A stretch of 64,000 nt of DNA from Aurantiacibacter sp. D1-12 (lineage in GTDB: Bacteria > Pseudomonadota > Alphaproteobacteria > Sphingomonadales > Sphingomonadaceae), in NCBI RefSeq assembly GCF_028858515.1, contig NZ_JAPJZJ010000002.1, positions 434,001 through 498,000 of the forward strand. Direction: 5' to 3'. The position numbers and the translations under genes are program-made. Below are positions 1 to 7,619 of this stretch, in pieces (the stretch's first letter is position 1; each line of letters opens with the position of its first letter). The notes under the pieces were generated by a model. The model did no database searches. It was given only the letters and a program-made list of their open reading frames with translations, and was not told the origin of the DNA.

Positions 1-179
1 TTGCCGCGGGCGAGCGGGACGAAGCTGCTGAAGTGCTGCTCCGCTCCATCGAAGGAGGCGGCGAGGAAGGCAGCGAGGGGGCCAAGGCCAAGTTGCTGCA
101 GATTTTCGAAGCGGTCGGCCTTGAAGACCCGTGGGTTTCCGCGCAGCGCCGCAAGCTCAGCATCATCCTGTTTGGATGA
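1..179 (+). CDS. C-terminal end of a thioredoxin/TPR co-chaperone (CnoX/YbbN-like), partial
   Basis: The frame beginning at base 3 is open from the window edge to TGA at 177-179. It encodes about 58 residues rich in Ala, Glu and Lys, ending in RKLSIILFG. The helical pattern, the tail and the position just before a LON-domain gene fit the C-terminal TPR-like part of a CnoX/YbbN-type thioredoxin co-chaperone, a pairing common in sphingomonads. The thioredoxin domain itself lies outside the window, so the assignment rests on the tail and on context. The stop overlaps the next start codon (ATGA), which suggests translational coupling. Confidence 0.6.
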   Translation, partial: AAGERDEAAEVLLRSIEGGGEEGSEGAKAKLLQIFEAVGLEDPWVSAQRRKLSIILFG

Positions 180-787
180 GCACGCGGCTTTCCATCTTTC
201 CCCTGACCGGTGCGATCCTGTTCCCGGGATTGCAATTGCCGCTGCATATCTTCGAGCCACGGTACCGCGCGATGGTGGGCGATGCACTGGCGCGAGATCG
301 CCGCATCGGCATGATCCAGCCGACAGAGCCGACCGAGGACGCCCCGCTCTATCAGATCGGCTGCGTCGGCAAGATCGAGGATGTCGAGACGAGCGAAGAC
401 GGGCGCTATAACATCGTGCTGACTGGCGAGAGCCGTTTCCGCATAACTCGCGAACTCGACGTCACGACCCCCTTCCGCCAGGTCGAGGCCGAACTGATCA
501 AGGAAGAGGACGAGGAATTCCTGTCGCTCGGCGAGCGCGCGAGCGTAGAATACGAAGCGCGGAAATTTGCTGACAGTCAGGGCTATGCCATCGACTGGGA
601 CTCGGTTGCCAAGCTGGACGATGTGACGCTGATCAACGGCGTATCCCAGATCGCCCCGTTCGATGCCGCCGCCAAGCAGGGTTTGCTGGAGGCAAAGAAC
701 CTGCGCGAGCGGTGTGATCTGCTCGTCAGCCTGCTGGAGTTTTTCGGCAAGGGCGATCCCGACGAGGGGACCGTGACTCTTCAGTAG
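176..787 (+). CDS. LON peptidase substrate-binding domain protein
   Basis: A 203-residue protein made almost entirely of the Lon N-terminal (PUA-like) domain. It opens STRLSIFPLTGAILFPG and continues LPLHIFEPRYRAMV, the family signature, with later GCVGKIEDVE and YNIVLTGESRFRI. It has no AAA ATPase or Ser-Lys protease part, so it is not Lon itself. Stand-alone LON-domain proteins are common in proteobacteria and their role is unclear; substrate binding or quality control is the usual guess. The start at 176 was chosen over an in-frame ATG at 131 because it forms an ATGA overlap with the preceding gene and matches the usual family N-terminus. Confidence 0.9.
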   Translation: MSTRLSIFPLTGAILFPGLQLPLHIFEPRYRAMVGDALARDRRIGMIQPTEPTEDAPLYQIGCVGKIEDVETSEDGRYNIVLTGESRFRITRELDVTTPFRQVEAELIKEEDEEFLSLGERASVEYEARKFADSQGYAIDWDSVAKLDDVTLINGVSQIAPFDAAAKQGLLEAKNLRERCDLLVSLLEFFGKGDPDEGTVTLQ

Positions 788-791
788 TTAG

Positions 792-811
792 GCTCGCCCG
801 TCCGGGCGAGC
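792..811. terminator. Perfect 8-bp hairpin after the LON-domain gene
   Basis: GCTCGCCC (792-799) pairs perfectly with GGGCGAGC (804-811) around a GTCC loop, 4 bases past the stop codon of the LON-domain gene. There is no T-tract, so intrinsic termination is uncertain. It abuts the dispersed repeat that starts near 812 and may instead be part of that element's boundary. Confidence 0.35.
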
Positions 812-1036
812 ATCCTCGGCGCTGTTCGCTCCGCTACGCTGCGCGGCACCTGCGGTCGCGCAGTCGCGCTCTGTCGGTCGCTAGTCGCGTCCGATTTCAG
901 CGATACCTAATTACCGTGTCGCGAAGCTCGCTCGGCGACGAGCCGAGGGCAAAGGCGACTGCCCGCCCGCAGCGGGCGCAGGTTGTCCTCCCTGCGGTCG
1001 TTCAGCTTCGCTTCGCCTGCGCGTCTAGCGAGGACG
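812..1036 (+). repeat. Dispersed intergenic repeat, copy 1 (about 225 bp)
   Basis: This segment is strongly similar to the reverse complement of 54325-54519. The best-conserved core runs from about 831 to 891 and includes CGGCACCTGCGGTCGCGCAG; a second conserved part near 960-980 includes GCCCGCCCGCAGCGGGCGCA. The copy begins with ATCCTCGG and ends with CTAGCGAGGACG, so short inverted ends (TCCTCG/CGAGGA) bound it. This copy carries about 30 extra bases near its right end. No ORF inside looks real. It resembles a MITE or REP-like family member, although no transposase is present in the window. Confidence 0.75.
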
Positions 1037-1055
1037 AACCCGCGGAGGCGGGTTC
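1036..1055. terminator. Perfect 8-bp hairpin downstream of marC
   Basis: GAACCCGC (1036-1043) pairs with GCGGGTTC (1048-1055) around GGAG. On the minus strand it lies 10 bases beyond the marC stop codon, so it could act in termination or as a 3'-end stabiliser, but no T-tract follows. It also forms the right edge of the dispersed repeat. Confidence 0.35.
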
Positions 1056-1065
1056 ATGAGACAAA

Positions 1066-1698
1066 TCAAATACCAAAACTCCCCCGCAGGCCGTCGATCA
1101 CATACTGCGCTGCCAAGGCCGCCAGCAGCACGCCAAGCAACCGTGTAATCACCGCCTCTACCCTGTCGCCCAGCAGGCGGATCAGCGGACCGGCAGCGAT
1201 CAGGGCAAGCATGGTAATGAAGAGTACGCTAACAAGCGCGCCAAGCACAACCAGTGTCTCCTCCACTCCATCCGCCTCGTTCTGCAGCAGCATGATTGCG
1301 GCAATCGCGCCGGGACCTGCAAGCATGGGCATCGCCATCGGGAAAACAGAGACATCTTCCACTTCGGTCGCGGCGACCTTCTCGGCACGTTCTTCGCGGC
1401 GCTGGGTGCGCTTTTCGAACACCATTTCCCACGCGATCCAGAACAGCATCAGCCCGCCTGCAATGCGGAAGGCATCGAGCTCGATATGCAGCGCGCCAAG
1501 CAGGTCCTGCCCGAACAGCGCGAAGACCAGCAGGATGATGAAAGCGATAATGCTCGCGCGGATCGCCATATTGCGCGCCTGCGCATTGCTGGCCGCCTTG
1601 GTGAGGCCGGCGTAGATCGGCGCACAGCCGGGAGGGTCAATCACCACGAACAGGGTGATGAAGGCGGACAAGAACAATTCGGTCATAGCTTCTGTCAT
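1066..1698 (-). CDS. MarC family integral membrane protein
   Basis: A 210-residue, six-helix inner-membrane protein typical of the MarC/UPF0056 family in length and sequence: FLSAFITLFVVIDPPG near the N-terminus (the family's VxDPxG signature), AFRIAGGLMLFWIAWEM in the middle, and a GPGAI motif (PMLAGPGAIAAIMLL) in the second half. The charged segment FEKRTQRREERAEK lies in a cytoplasmic loop. The molecular function of MarC is unknown; the old link to multiple antibiotic resistance was withdrawn. It lies 3 bases downstream of the lipoprotein gene on the same strand, so the two are probably co-transcribed. Confidence 0.9.
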   Translation of the reverse strand: MTEAMTELFLSAFITLFVVIDPPGCAPIYAGLTKAASNAQARNMAIRASIIAFIILLVFALFGQDLLGALHIELDAFRIAGGLMLFWIAWEMVFEKRTQRREERAEKVAATEVEDVSVFPMAMPMLAGPGAIAAIMLLQNEADGVEETLVVLGALVSVLFITMLALIAAGPLIRLLGDRVEAVITRLLGVLLAALAAQYVIDGLRGSFGI

Positions 1699-1701
1699 GG
1701 C

Positions 1702-2478
1702 TTACTGCTCCAGCGGTTCTGGCGCGGTAAAATCGAGCGCGGTCTGCCATTCGCCTTCGCGTATCCAGTCGACCACTACGCGTCGCGTGCCATCAGCATG
1801 GTGTTCCCAGCGATAGGTGAGCGACCCGTCAGCTGAATTCTTCACCGCCCAGTCGATACCAGATGGCAGATCGATGGCGGACTCGGCAAAGCCGCCACCT
1901 TGCTGCGGGCAATCGGCTGTCATGCCATTAATGCCGGTCAGTCCCGGCACAATGATAGCGCCTTCTGGAATATCGGGCTCTTCCGGCGGAGGCGGCTGCG
2001 GATTGTCCTCTCCGCCCATGTCATAAATCCACTTGTACTCGCGGCCACTGCGTTGCCATTCCCACGCAGTGACATAGCTTCCCACACGCCCCTCCGCGTT
2101 CTGGAAGCGGCCGAAACTGATCGCCAGCGTACCGTCGCAGCTCGACCAGACAGTGTTGGGTGCCCAGACAACCGATCGCTCGGGATCGTTCTGCTGGGCG
2201 AGCCACGGTGCAGCTTCGATCAGTCCGTTCCGGCCGTGCAGCATTGCGCCGGGAGCGGCTGTGGCAGCGAAGGCCGTCCACTGCCCTTCTTCACGGGCCA
2301 TGCGCGCAAAGGCAAAATCGGCCGCAGCCACGCGCCCGGGATCACCGATACTGGGCAGGCGTTCAACCGTGCGCTGTGCCTGGGACACCGCGCGGTTCAT
2401 TGCACGCTGCTGGGGGGAAGAGCAGGCTGCCAGCACCATGGCCAGCGCACTGCACGATAGAAGAATTCTGCCGGTCAT
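1702..2478 (-). CDS. Lipoprotein with NTF2/SnoaL-like fold, unknown role
   Basis: A 258-residue protein with a lipoprotein signal peptide: hydrophobic segment MTGRILLSCSALAMVLAAC with lipobox L-A-A-C, Cys at about position 19. The following AADFAFARMAREEGQWTAF and WLAQQNDPERSVVW stretches resemble the helical start of DUF4440/SnoaL-like (NTF2-fold) proteins. A Pro-rich acidic segment (about 155-175) precedes a C-terminal region rich in Trp and Asp. It sits between yggT and marC on the same strand, with 31 and 3 base gaps, so a three-gene envelope operon is likely. The precise function is not recognisable. Confidence 0.75.
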   Translation of the reverse strand: MTGRILLSCSALAMVLAACSSPQQRAMNRAVSQAQRTVERLPSIGDPGRVAAADFAFARMAREEGQWTAFAATAAPGAMLHGRNGLIEAAPWLAQQNDPERSVVWAPNTVWSSCDGTLAISFGRFQNAEGRVGSYVTAWEWQRSGREYKWIYDMGGEDNPQPPPPEEPDIPEGAIIVPGLTGINGMTADCPQQGGGFAESAIDLPSGIDWAVKNSADGSLTYRWEHHADGTRRVVVDWIREGEWQTALDFTAPEPLEQ

Positions 2479-2509
2479 TCACCGCCCGTGCGACGGCGGG
2501 CTGCGTTTG

Positions 2510-2797
2510 TCAAACGGTGCGCATCGCCACGTCGGACAAGATATAGACAATAGCGTTCAGGACGATGATCAGAACCAACGGCGAAAAGTCGATAGCACCG
2601 GTTTCGGGCAGCAAGCGCCGGATCGGCTTCAGGACAGGATCAAGGAGCGCGTTGATCGAACGATAGACCTGCATCAGGAAGCCGTTACTGGGGCTGACCA
2701 CATTGAAAGAAAACAGCAATCCGATAACGAACTGGATGATGACGAGCATCACCACAGCCTGGGCGATCATTGCGATGATGTTTACGAGCGCGAACAC
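2510..2797 (-). CDS. YggT family membrane protein
   Basis: A 95-residue protein with two hydrophobic halves separated by a loop: AQAVVMLVIIQFVIGLLFSF, then YRSINALLDPVLKPIRRLLP, then SPLVLIIVLNAIVYIL. The LLDPVLKPIRRLLP segment is the hallmark of YggT proteins, which in other bacteria have been linked to osmotic tolerance, cell division or organelle shape. First gene of the yggT-lipoprotein-marC run. The sequence 32-49 bases upstream of the start codon holds an 18-bp palindrome that also occurs upstream of the lipoprotein gene at 14844-15128, which points to shared regulation. Confidence 0.92.
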   Translation of the reverse strand: MFALVNIIAMIAQAVVMLVIIQFVIGLLFSFNVVSPSNGFLMQVYRSINALLDPVLKPIRRLLPETGAIDFSPLVLIIVLNAIVYILSDVAMRTV

Positions 2798-2828
2798 GCC
2801 ATTCTCCTGAAACTAAGCTGGGCCAAGT

Positions 2829-2846
2829 GTATCACTTGGGTAATAC
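2829..2846 (-). promoter_or_regulatory. 18-bp imperfect palindrome upstream of yggT
   Basis: Read on the minus strand this is GTATTAC-CCAA-GTGATAC. The arms are identical to those of the site at 15146-15163 (GTATTAC-ATGG-GTGATAC), while the 4-base spacers differ. It lies 31 bases before the yggT start codon, and TTGACC, a possible -35 element, sits just upstream on the same strand. Matching arms with unlike spacers are what a dimeric repressor or activator site would show. The pattern recalls GntR/YtrA-type operators, but the regulator is unknown. Confidence 0.5.
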
Positions 2847-2849
2847 GGG

Positions 2850-3749
2850 TCAAGTCGCGCTGACCAAGGTGCCCGCGCCCCGGCTGGTGAAGAACTCCAG
2901 TAGCATGGCATGTGACACGCGCCCGTCGAGCACGACGGCGGCTTCGCAACCCGCTTCGACTGCCTCGACGCAGGTCTGCAACTTGGGAATCATCCCGCCG
3001 CTAATCGTCCCGTCATCACGCAAGGCTGCAATATCATCGGGCGTGAGGTTGGCCATGAGCTGGTCGTTCTTGTCGAGCACACCGGGCACGTCGGTCAGCA
3101 GGAAAAGCCGTGCCGCTCCCAGCGCCGCTGCCAGCGCGCCCGCCATCGTATCGGCGTTGATATTGTAGGTGTGCCCTTCTCCGTCGCTCGCAATCGGGGC
3201 GACAATGGGAATCATTCCGGCATCGCTCGCGGTCTTGAGAACGCGGGTGTCAACTTCCTTGGGCTCGCCGACAAAGCCGAGGTCAATTGCCTGTTCGATC
3301 TGGCTGTCCGGGTCTTTCACCTTGCGTTCAACCTTTTCAGCGCGGACCATCTTGCCGTCCTTGCCCGAAAGGCCAATCGCCTTGCCGCCCGCCTGGTTGA
3401 CCCACCCGACCAGTTCCTTGTTGATAGCGCCCGAAAGCACCATTTCGGCAACCTCTGCCGTCGCCTTGTCGGTCACGCGCAGGCCGTCGACAAAGGTGCT
3501 TTCGACGCCGAGCTTCTTCAGCATCGCACCGATCTGCGGGCCGCCGCCATGCACCACCACCGGGTTGATGCCCACGGCCTTGAGCAAGACGATATCCTCG
3601 GCAAAATCGCGTGCTGCCTCCGGGTCTCCCATCGCGTGGCCCCCGTATTTCACCACGAAGCTGCGGCCGGCATAGCGCTGGAAATAGGGCAGCGCCTCTA
3701 TCAGCGTTTCGGCCTTGCTGAGCATGGGATCGGGTTTCGCGTCGGTCAT
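2850..3749 (-). CDS. argB: Acetylglutamate kinase
   Basis: N-acetyl-L-glutamate 5-kinase, second step of arginine synthesis, cytosolic. The 299-residue protein has the amino-acid-kinase features: [11 protein letters not shown] near the N-terminus, [33 protein letters not shown] for acetylglutamate binding, and a C-terminal [17 protein letters not shown] and [12 protein letters not shown]. The frame stays open upstream to 3977, but homology begins with [21 protein letters not shown], so the ATG at 3749 was chosen. Length matches the family (about 300). Other arginine genes are absent from the window. Confidence 0.96.
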   Translation of the reverse strand: MTDAKPDPMLSKAETLIEALPYFQRYAGRSFVVKYGGHAMGDPEAARDFAEDIVLLKAVGINPVVVHGGGPQIGAMLKKLGVESTFVDGLRVTDKATAEVAEMVLSGAINKELVGWVNQAGGKAIGLSGKDGKMVRAEKVERKVKDPDSQIEQAIDLGFVGEPKEVDTRVLKTASDAGMIPIVAPIASDGEGHTYNINADTMAGALAAALGAARLFLLTDVPGVLDKNDQLMANLTPDDIAALRDDGTISGGMIPKLQTCVEAVEAGCEAAVVLDGRVSHAMLLEFFTSRGAGTLVSAT

Positions 3750-3909
3750 GGCAGCTCGCATAAGCGGCATTGCTTTAGGTTGCCAGCTTTTCCACGCCGT
3801 GGGCGAAGCTGTGGAAATTAACGGGATGCTAACCCTAGTATGTGAAACCGCAGAGGTGATCGTTGGGAATATGGTCACGCAGCATGGTTCAAGCGCCTTG
3901 GGAGGCATC

Positions 3910-4071
3910 ATGAGCACGACTGACAAAATGCCGAAGGCAACCGGTGGTGATCGTCGCAAGGGCGGTGACCGCCGCAAGGCACAGCTGCCGTTCGAAGGCC
4001 CGGACCGCCGGAAGGGCGACCGCCGCAGCGGGGAAGACCGCCGTGCAAACCCGCGCGTCTATTCGCGCTAA
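3910..4071 (+). CDS. Small Arg/Lys-rich protein with DRR repeats
   Basis: A 53-residue, highly basic, low-complexity protein built from GDRRKG-like units: [28 protein letters not shown], ending NPRVYSR. It has no membrane segment and no recognised domain. The GDRR-type motif resembles the Arg-rich N-terminal stretch of PilZ proteins, but the beta-barrel is missing. The start at 3910 follows GGAGG (3901-3905); an in-frame ATG at 3871 would add 13 unremarkable residues. It stands between argB (divergent) and ppk2 (same strand, 69 bases on). A nucleic-acid or polyphosphate-binding role would suit the charge but is only a guess. Confidence 0.6.
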   Translation: MSTTDKMPKATGGDRRKGGDRRKAQLPFEGPDRRKGDRRSGEDRRANPRVYSR

Positions 4072-4140
4072 GGGCTAACCGCCAAAACACCGGCGTCAAC
4101 TGACTGGCCTTCGCTGCAAAGCTGCGGCACAAGGGCCTTC

Positions 4141-4914
4141 ATGAAAAACAAGCAATACAAGCCACTGCTCGAGCCCTTGCAGCTTGAGCTGGTGCAGATG
4201 GCACGCTGGGCAAAGGCCAAGGGCGAGCGCATCTGTGTGATCTTCGAAGGCCGCGATACGGCCGGCAAGGGCGGCACGATCAAAGCCATCTCCGCAAGGC
4301 TCAACCCGCGCCAGTGCCGCGTGGTTGCGCTGTCCAAGCCTAGCGATGTCGAGCGTACGCAGTGGTATTTCCAGCGCTATGTTCCACACCTTCCTGCCGC
4401 AGGCGAGATCGTGCTGTTCGATCGCAGCTGGTATAACCGCGCAGGCGTGGAGAAAGTCATGGGCTTTGCCGATGATGCGCAGGTCGCCAAGTTCCTGCAC
4501 GAAGTCCCGACATTCGAAAAGCTGCTGGTCGATGACGGCATCCGGTTCTTCAAGTACTGGCTCAGCGCCGACCAGACGCGACAGGAAGAACGCTTTGCCG
4601 AGAGGCTGGAAGACCCGATGAAGCGGTGGAAACTCTCCCCCATCGATGTCGCCAGCCGCACCAAGTTTGCCGAGTACACCGCCGCGCGCGAAGCCATGTT
4701 CGCCGCGACGCACACCGAACATGCGCCGTGGACGGTGGTCGATTTCAACGACCAGAAGCACGGTCGGCTCACCCTGATCCGCAATCTGCTTGATCGCCTG
4801 CCCGATACCCGTGTTCCTGAAGAAGAGCTCGACTGGCCCGAACTGGGGCATGAGCCCTATGGCGAAGAGCACGATCTGCTGCCGCCGATTGCATCCTACC
4901 CGCTGGAGGGCTGA
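4141..4914 (+). CDS. ppk2: Polyphosphate kinase 2 (PPK2 family)
   Basis: A 257-residue cytosolic enzyme that uses polyphosphate to phosphorylate nucleoside mono- or diphosphates. Clear PPK2 signatures: Walker A in IFEGRDTAGKGGTIKAI, Walker B in IVLFDRSWYNRAGVE, the lid region with QTRQEERFAERLEDPMKRWK, and WKLSPIDVASR. Length fits single-domain class I or III proteins. Sequence alone does not settle whether ADP, GDP or AMP is preferred. The basic mini-protein just upstream could be co-transcribed. The following nuclease gene starts within 81 bases. Confidence 0.93.
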   Translation: MKNKQYKPLLEPLQLELVQMARWAKAKGERICVIFEGRDTAGKGGTIKAISARLNPRQCRVVALSKPSDVERTQWYFQRYVPHLPAAGEIVLFDRSWYNRAGVEKVMGFADDAQVAKFLHEVPTFEKLLVDDGIRFFKYWLSADQTRQEERFAERLEDPMKRWKLSPIDVASRTKFAEYTAAREAMFAATHTEHAPWTVVDFNDQKHGRLTLIRNLLDRLPDTRVPEEELDWPELGHEPYGEEHDLLPPIASYPLEG

Positions 4915-4994
4915 CGCTGGGAAAGCGGCTGAAGTTTGATCGCAACTGGCAGCGCAAGCGGCGCATCAAGCAGTGGTGGAAGCGCTGGCAATGG

Positions 4995-5450
4995 GTGCCG
5001 TTGCTTGCCTTGGTGCTTGGCGCCGGGTGGTGGATCAAGCAATCGGGCTGGATCGATGGCGAATGGACGGAGTTCTCCCGCCAGTTCCCAGTCTGCGGGT
5101 CGGGCACGCGCGGCTCAGGCTGCGTAATTGATGGCGACACAATCGCAATCGGCAATCGGCGCATCCGCTTGACCGGCTACGATGCGCCCGAGCTCAACGG
5201 AGCCTGTGAGGCAGAGCGTGTCAAAGCCCGTGAAGCGCGAGCAGAACTATCCCGCTGGCTCAGCTCCGCCCCCTTCGAAATGGAAGCAGGCGATGATCGA
5301 CCCTACGATCAGTATGGCCGTGAGCTTCGCGAAGCACGGCGGGGTGGAGAGCTGCTTGCAGAGCATATGCACGCCATGGGTCTGGCGGAGCAGGACCTTT
5401 GGGGTTTCGACAGTGATTGGGGACACACCGATTGGTGTGCAGAGAGCTAA
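4995..5450 (+). CDS. Membrane-anchored thermonuclease-family (SNase-like) protein
   Basis: A 151-residue protein with an N-terminal hydrophobic segment (PLLALVLGAGWW) followed by a staphylococcal-nuclease-like domain: CVIDGDTIAIGNRRIRLTGYDAPE is the conserved first strand-loop, with the Asp and Arg residues that bind Ca and phosphate, and YDQYGRELREA carries the second catalytic Arg region. The GTG at 4995 is the first usable start; the frame is open back to 4854 and adds a strongly basic stretch (KRLKFDRNWQRKRRIKQWWK) but offers only CTG codons, e.g. 4917. A basic cytoplasmic tail before the helix would be sensible, so the true start is uncertain. Overlaps the convergent next gene by 4 bases. 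Confidence 0.8.
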   Translation: MPLLALVLGAGWWIKQSGWIDGEWTEFSRQFPVCGSGTRGSGCVIDGDTIAIGNRRIRLTGYDAPELNGACEAERVKAREARAELSRWLSSAPFEMEAGDDRPYDQYGRELREARRGGELLAEHMHAMGLAEQDLWGFDSDWGHTDWCAES

Positions 5451-6064
5451 AGCGCGAACGGCGCGCTCGCCAGAATCTCGGCCTGCTTGTCGCGCGGATC
5501 GGTGTGGGCGAGCACGCGGTCACGCTCGCGCAGAAGCTTCCCGATATCTTCACGCGCAAGATCCAGTGCCAGCGTCAGCCAACGCCCGACATGCGGGATG
5601 TCCTTGGAAACGCCCGCCTCGCGCATGTCCATGCCATTGAGCCGTTCGATCACGTTTTCGGCATCGTAGAGCCATTCATCGGTAACCCACTGGTTGGTGG
5701 CGATCCAGTGCGTGGGCAGACCATCCGTATCAAAACACAGCGCCGCGACGTGGACGACCTTGGCCGCCTTTGCCTTTTCCGGTGTGAAGCGCGGTTCTAC
5801 GCCATCAAACGCTGACAGTGGCAGAAACATGTGAAAGTGCCCGTGCTCCTTCGGCCCGCGCTGTTCGGGCGGGTGGGCGTGGTAGAACCAGCGCGCTTTT
5901 GAGCCGGGATCAATGGCATCACCCTTGGGGTAATGCGTCCATTGCGTGTAGGTATCGGGAGGAGTGGGCAGGACACGCTCTATGAGCGTCCTGCCCTCTC
6001 CTGCCATAGCCGCGCTGAGTTCGATCAGTTCGGCCATGGCGGCATCGCGCTTACTGCTCGGCAC
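5447..6064 (-). CDS. Conserved protein, probably DUF6969
   Basis: A 205-residue soluble protein. The pattern HYPKGD, ARWFYHAHPPEQRGPKEHGHFHMFL, HVAALCFDTDGLPTHWIATN and QWVTDEWLYDAE matches what I recall of the DUF6969 family, whose function is unknown; the His-rich HAHP/EHGHFH core suggests metal binding. The GTG start at 6064 was chosen because GGAAG lies 4 bases upstream inside the preceding gene, giving a 14-base overlap; an ATG at 6037 is the alternative. It is probably co-transcribed with the Cys-rich lipoprotein gene upstream. Confidence 0.65.
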   Translation of the reverse strand: MPSSKRDAAMAELIELSAAMAGEGRTLIERVLPTPPDTYTQWTHYPKGDAIDPGSKARWFYHAHPPEQRGPKEHGHFHMFLPLSAFDGVEPRFTPEKAKAAKVVHVAALCFDTDGLPTHWIATNQWVTDEWLYDAENVIERLNGMDMREAGVSKDIPHVGRWLTLALDLAREDIGKLLRERDRVLAHTDPRDKQAEILASAPFAL

Positions 6065-6350
6065 CGTCTTCCATCATCGCATCGCCATCTTCGGCCATAG
6101 CGTCATCAGCCATAGCGTCATCAGCCATAGCGTCATCAGCCATCGCATCGTCAGCCATCGCATCATCGGCCATTGCGTCATCGGCAGCAGCACCGCAATC
6201 GGCACCGCAATCCGCAGCACAGCAGCTGTAAGCCGAGCACGCTCCGCAAGCACCACATGCGCCGCAACCGCTGCAACCGGCAAGGGCAGGCGCAGCAAGC
6301 GCCAGGCCACCAGCCACCTTCAGGAATTTTGAAAGGTTCTTCTCAGGCAT
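6051..6350 (-). CDS. Cys-rich lipoprotein with DDAMA pentapeptide repeats
   Basis: A 99-residue protein in three parts. Residues 1-25 form a lipoprotein signal (KFLKVAGGLALAAPALAG, lipobox L-A-G-C at 23-26). Residues 26-52 hold nine cysteines, mostly in CxxC spacing (GCSGCGACGACGAC, then SCC and two C-G motifs). Residues 57-86 are six perfect DDAMA units, and an acidic Met-rich tail follows (EDGDAMMEDGAEQ). The start at 6350 has GAGGAGAG directly upstream; an upstream ATG at 6383 has none. No homologous domain is recognised. A thiol-rich, acidic, outer-membrane-tethered peptide suggests metal binding or redox buffering, which is inference. Confidence 0.7.
   Translation of the reverse strand: MPEKNLSKFLKVAGGLALAAPALAGCSGCGACGACGACSAYSCCAADCGADCGAAADDAMADDAMADDAMADDAMADDAMADDAMAEDGDAMMEDGAEQ
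6093..6182 (-). repeat. 15-bp tandem repeat, six units, within a coding region
   Basis: Six consecutive 15-base units encode the six DDAMA pentapeptides of the Cys-rich lipoprotein. The left units (CAGCCATAGCGTCAT) are identical or nearly so, while the right ones have scattered third-position changes, as expected of a minisatellite that expands and contracts by slippage while keeping frame. Copy number is likely to vary among strains. Confidence 0.85.
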
Positions 6351-6446
6351 TTCTCTCTCCTCTTTTGGCAAACACGCCAGCAATGCATTCGCGTGTTCGC
6401 CGCAAGGGGTTACGCCACCAGTCCGATTCGGAGCAAAATTCCTTCT

Positions 6447-7619
6447 TCATGCCTCCTTCGGCAGGCTGGATCGCAAGATCAGATATCCGCTTAACGCCGC
6501 GACCAGCGAGCCCGACAGCACTCCGATCTTCACCGCATCGATCTGCGCCGGATCGGCAAAGGCAAGATTGCCGATAAACAGGCTCATGGTGAAGCCGATC
6601 GCTGCGAGCAACGAGACCGCGTGAACCTGCTTCCATCCGACATTCTCGGGCAGAGTGGCAATGCCGGCCTTCACGGCGATCCAGGCGAACCCCAGAATAC
6701 CGATCTGCTTGCCGATCAGCAGGCCAAGCGCGATACCCAGCGGCAATGGCGCGAGCAGAGTATCGATGCCGACGCCGGTCAGCGAGACACCCGCATTGGC
6801 AAACCCGAAGATCGGGATCACCAGGAAGGCGACATAGGGGTGCAATGCATGCTCCATCCTCTCGAGCGGCTTCTCACCATTCTTGCCGGTGATCGGTACA
6901 CACATGGCGGCGGCCACACCGGCCAATGTTGCATGCACTCCTGACTTGAGCACGAAGACCCAGAGTACGATACCGAGCAAGACGTACGGAATGCTTGAGG
7001 CAACCTTGGCACGGCCGAACACGGCAAGAAGAGCCAGAGTGATAGCGCCACCGATCAGCATGTTGATGTCGGTTTCTGCGGTGTAGAACAGTGCGATAAT
7101 GGCAATCGCACCAATGTCGTCGATCACGGCAATTGCCAGCAGCAGAGCCTTCAATGCCACGGGCACACGCGGGCCAAGCAGCGAGAGGATACCAAGCGCA
7201 AAGGCAATATCGGTTGCGGCGGGAATTGCCCAACCGCTCAGGTTTTCGGGTGTGCCTGTATTGAAAGCGATAAAGATCGCCGCCGGTATGGCCATGCCGC
7301 CAATCGCCGCGACCAGCGGGAGGCTGGCCTTGTTCCAGCTGTTGAGCTGGCCGATCAGTGCTTCGCGCTTCACCTCCAGACCGACGAGGAAGAAGAATAC
7401 CGCCATCAGTCCGTCGTTGATCCACAGCAACAATGGCTTGTCGATCACCGCCTGGCCAATGCCCGCAACAACCGGGATCTGGAGCGCTGCGAAGTAGGAG
7501 GTGGCAAACGGCGAGTTCGCGATCAGCAGCGCCAAAGCGGCAGCTGCAATCAGCGTGATACCGCCCGCGCTTTCCTTTTTCAGGAAGTCAGTGAGCATCG
7601 GGCCTACGGTGTTTATCAT
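6447..7619 (-). CDS. nhaA: Na+/H+ antiporter NhaA
   Basis: Inner-membrane Na+(Li+)/H+ antiporter, 390 residues (E. coli 388), with about 12 membrane segments. It shows NhaA hallmarks: FLKKESAGGITLIAAA near the N-terminus, the discontinuous helix IV region ATDIAFALGILSLLGPRVP, the paired aspartates in AIAVIDDIGAIAIIALFY (counterparts of Asp163/Asp164), and FANAGVSL. It stands alone between convergent or unrelated genes. Its 5' leader contains two adjacent perfect hairpins that could be a regulatory RNA. Confidence 0.96.
   Translation of the reverse strand: MINTVGPMLTDFLKKESAGGITLIAAAALALLIANSPFATSYFAALQIPVVAGIGQAVIDKPLLLWINDGLMAVFFFLVGLEVKREALIGQLNSWNKASLPLVAAIGGMAIPAAIFIAFNTGTPENLSGWAIPAATDIAFALGILSLLGPRVPVALKALLLAIAVIDDIGAIAIIALFYTAETDINMLIGGAITLALLAVFGRAKVASSIPYVLLGIVLWVFVLKSGVHATLAGVAAAMCVPITGKNGEKPLERMEHALHPYVAFLVIPIFGFANAGVSLTGVGIDTLLAPLPLGIALGLLIGKQIGILGFAWIAVKAGIATLPENVGWKQVHAVSLLAAIGFTMSLFIGNLAFADPAQIDAVKIGVLSGSLVAALSGYLILRSSLPKEA

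Noticed and set aside
6093-6182. Tandem 15-bp repeats considered as a CRISPR array
   Set aside because: Units are contiguous without spacers and encode DDAMA in frame within a lipoprotein gene; no cas genes are nearby.
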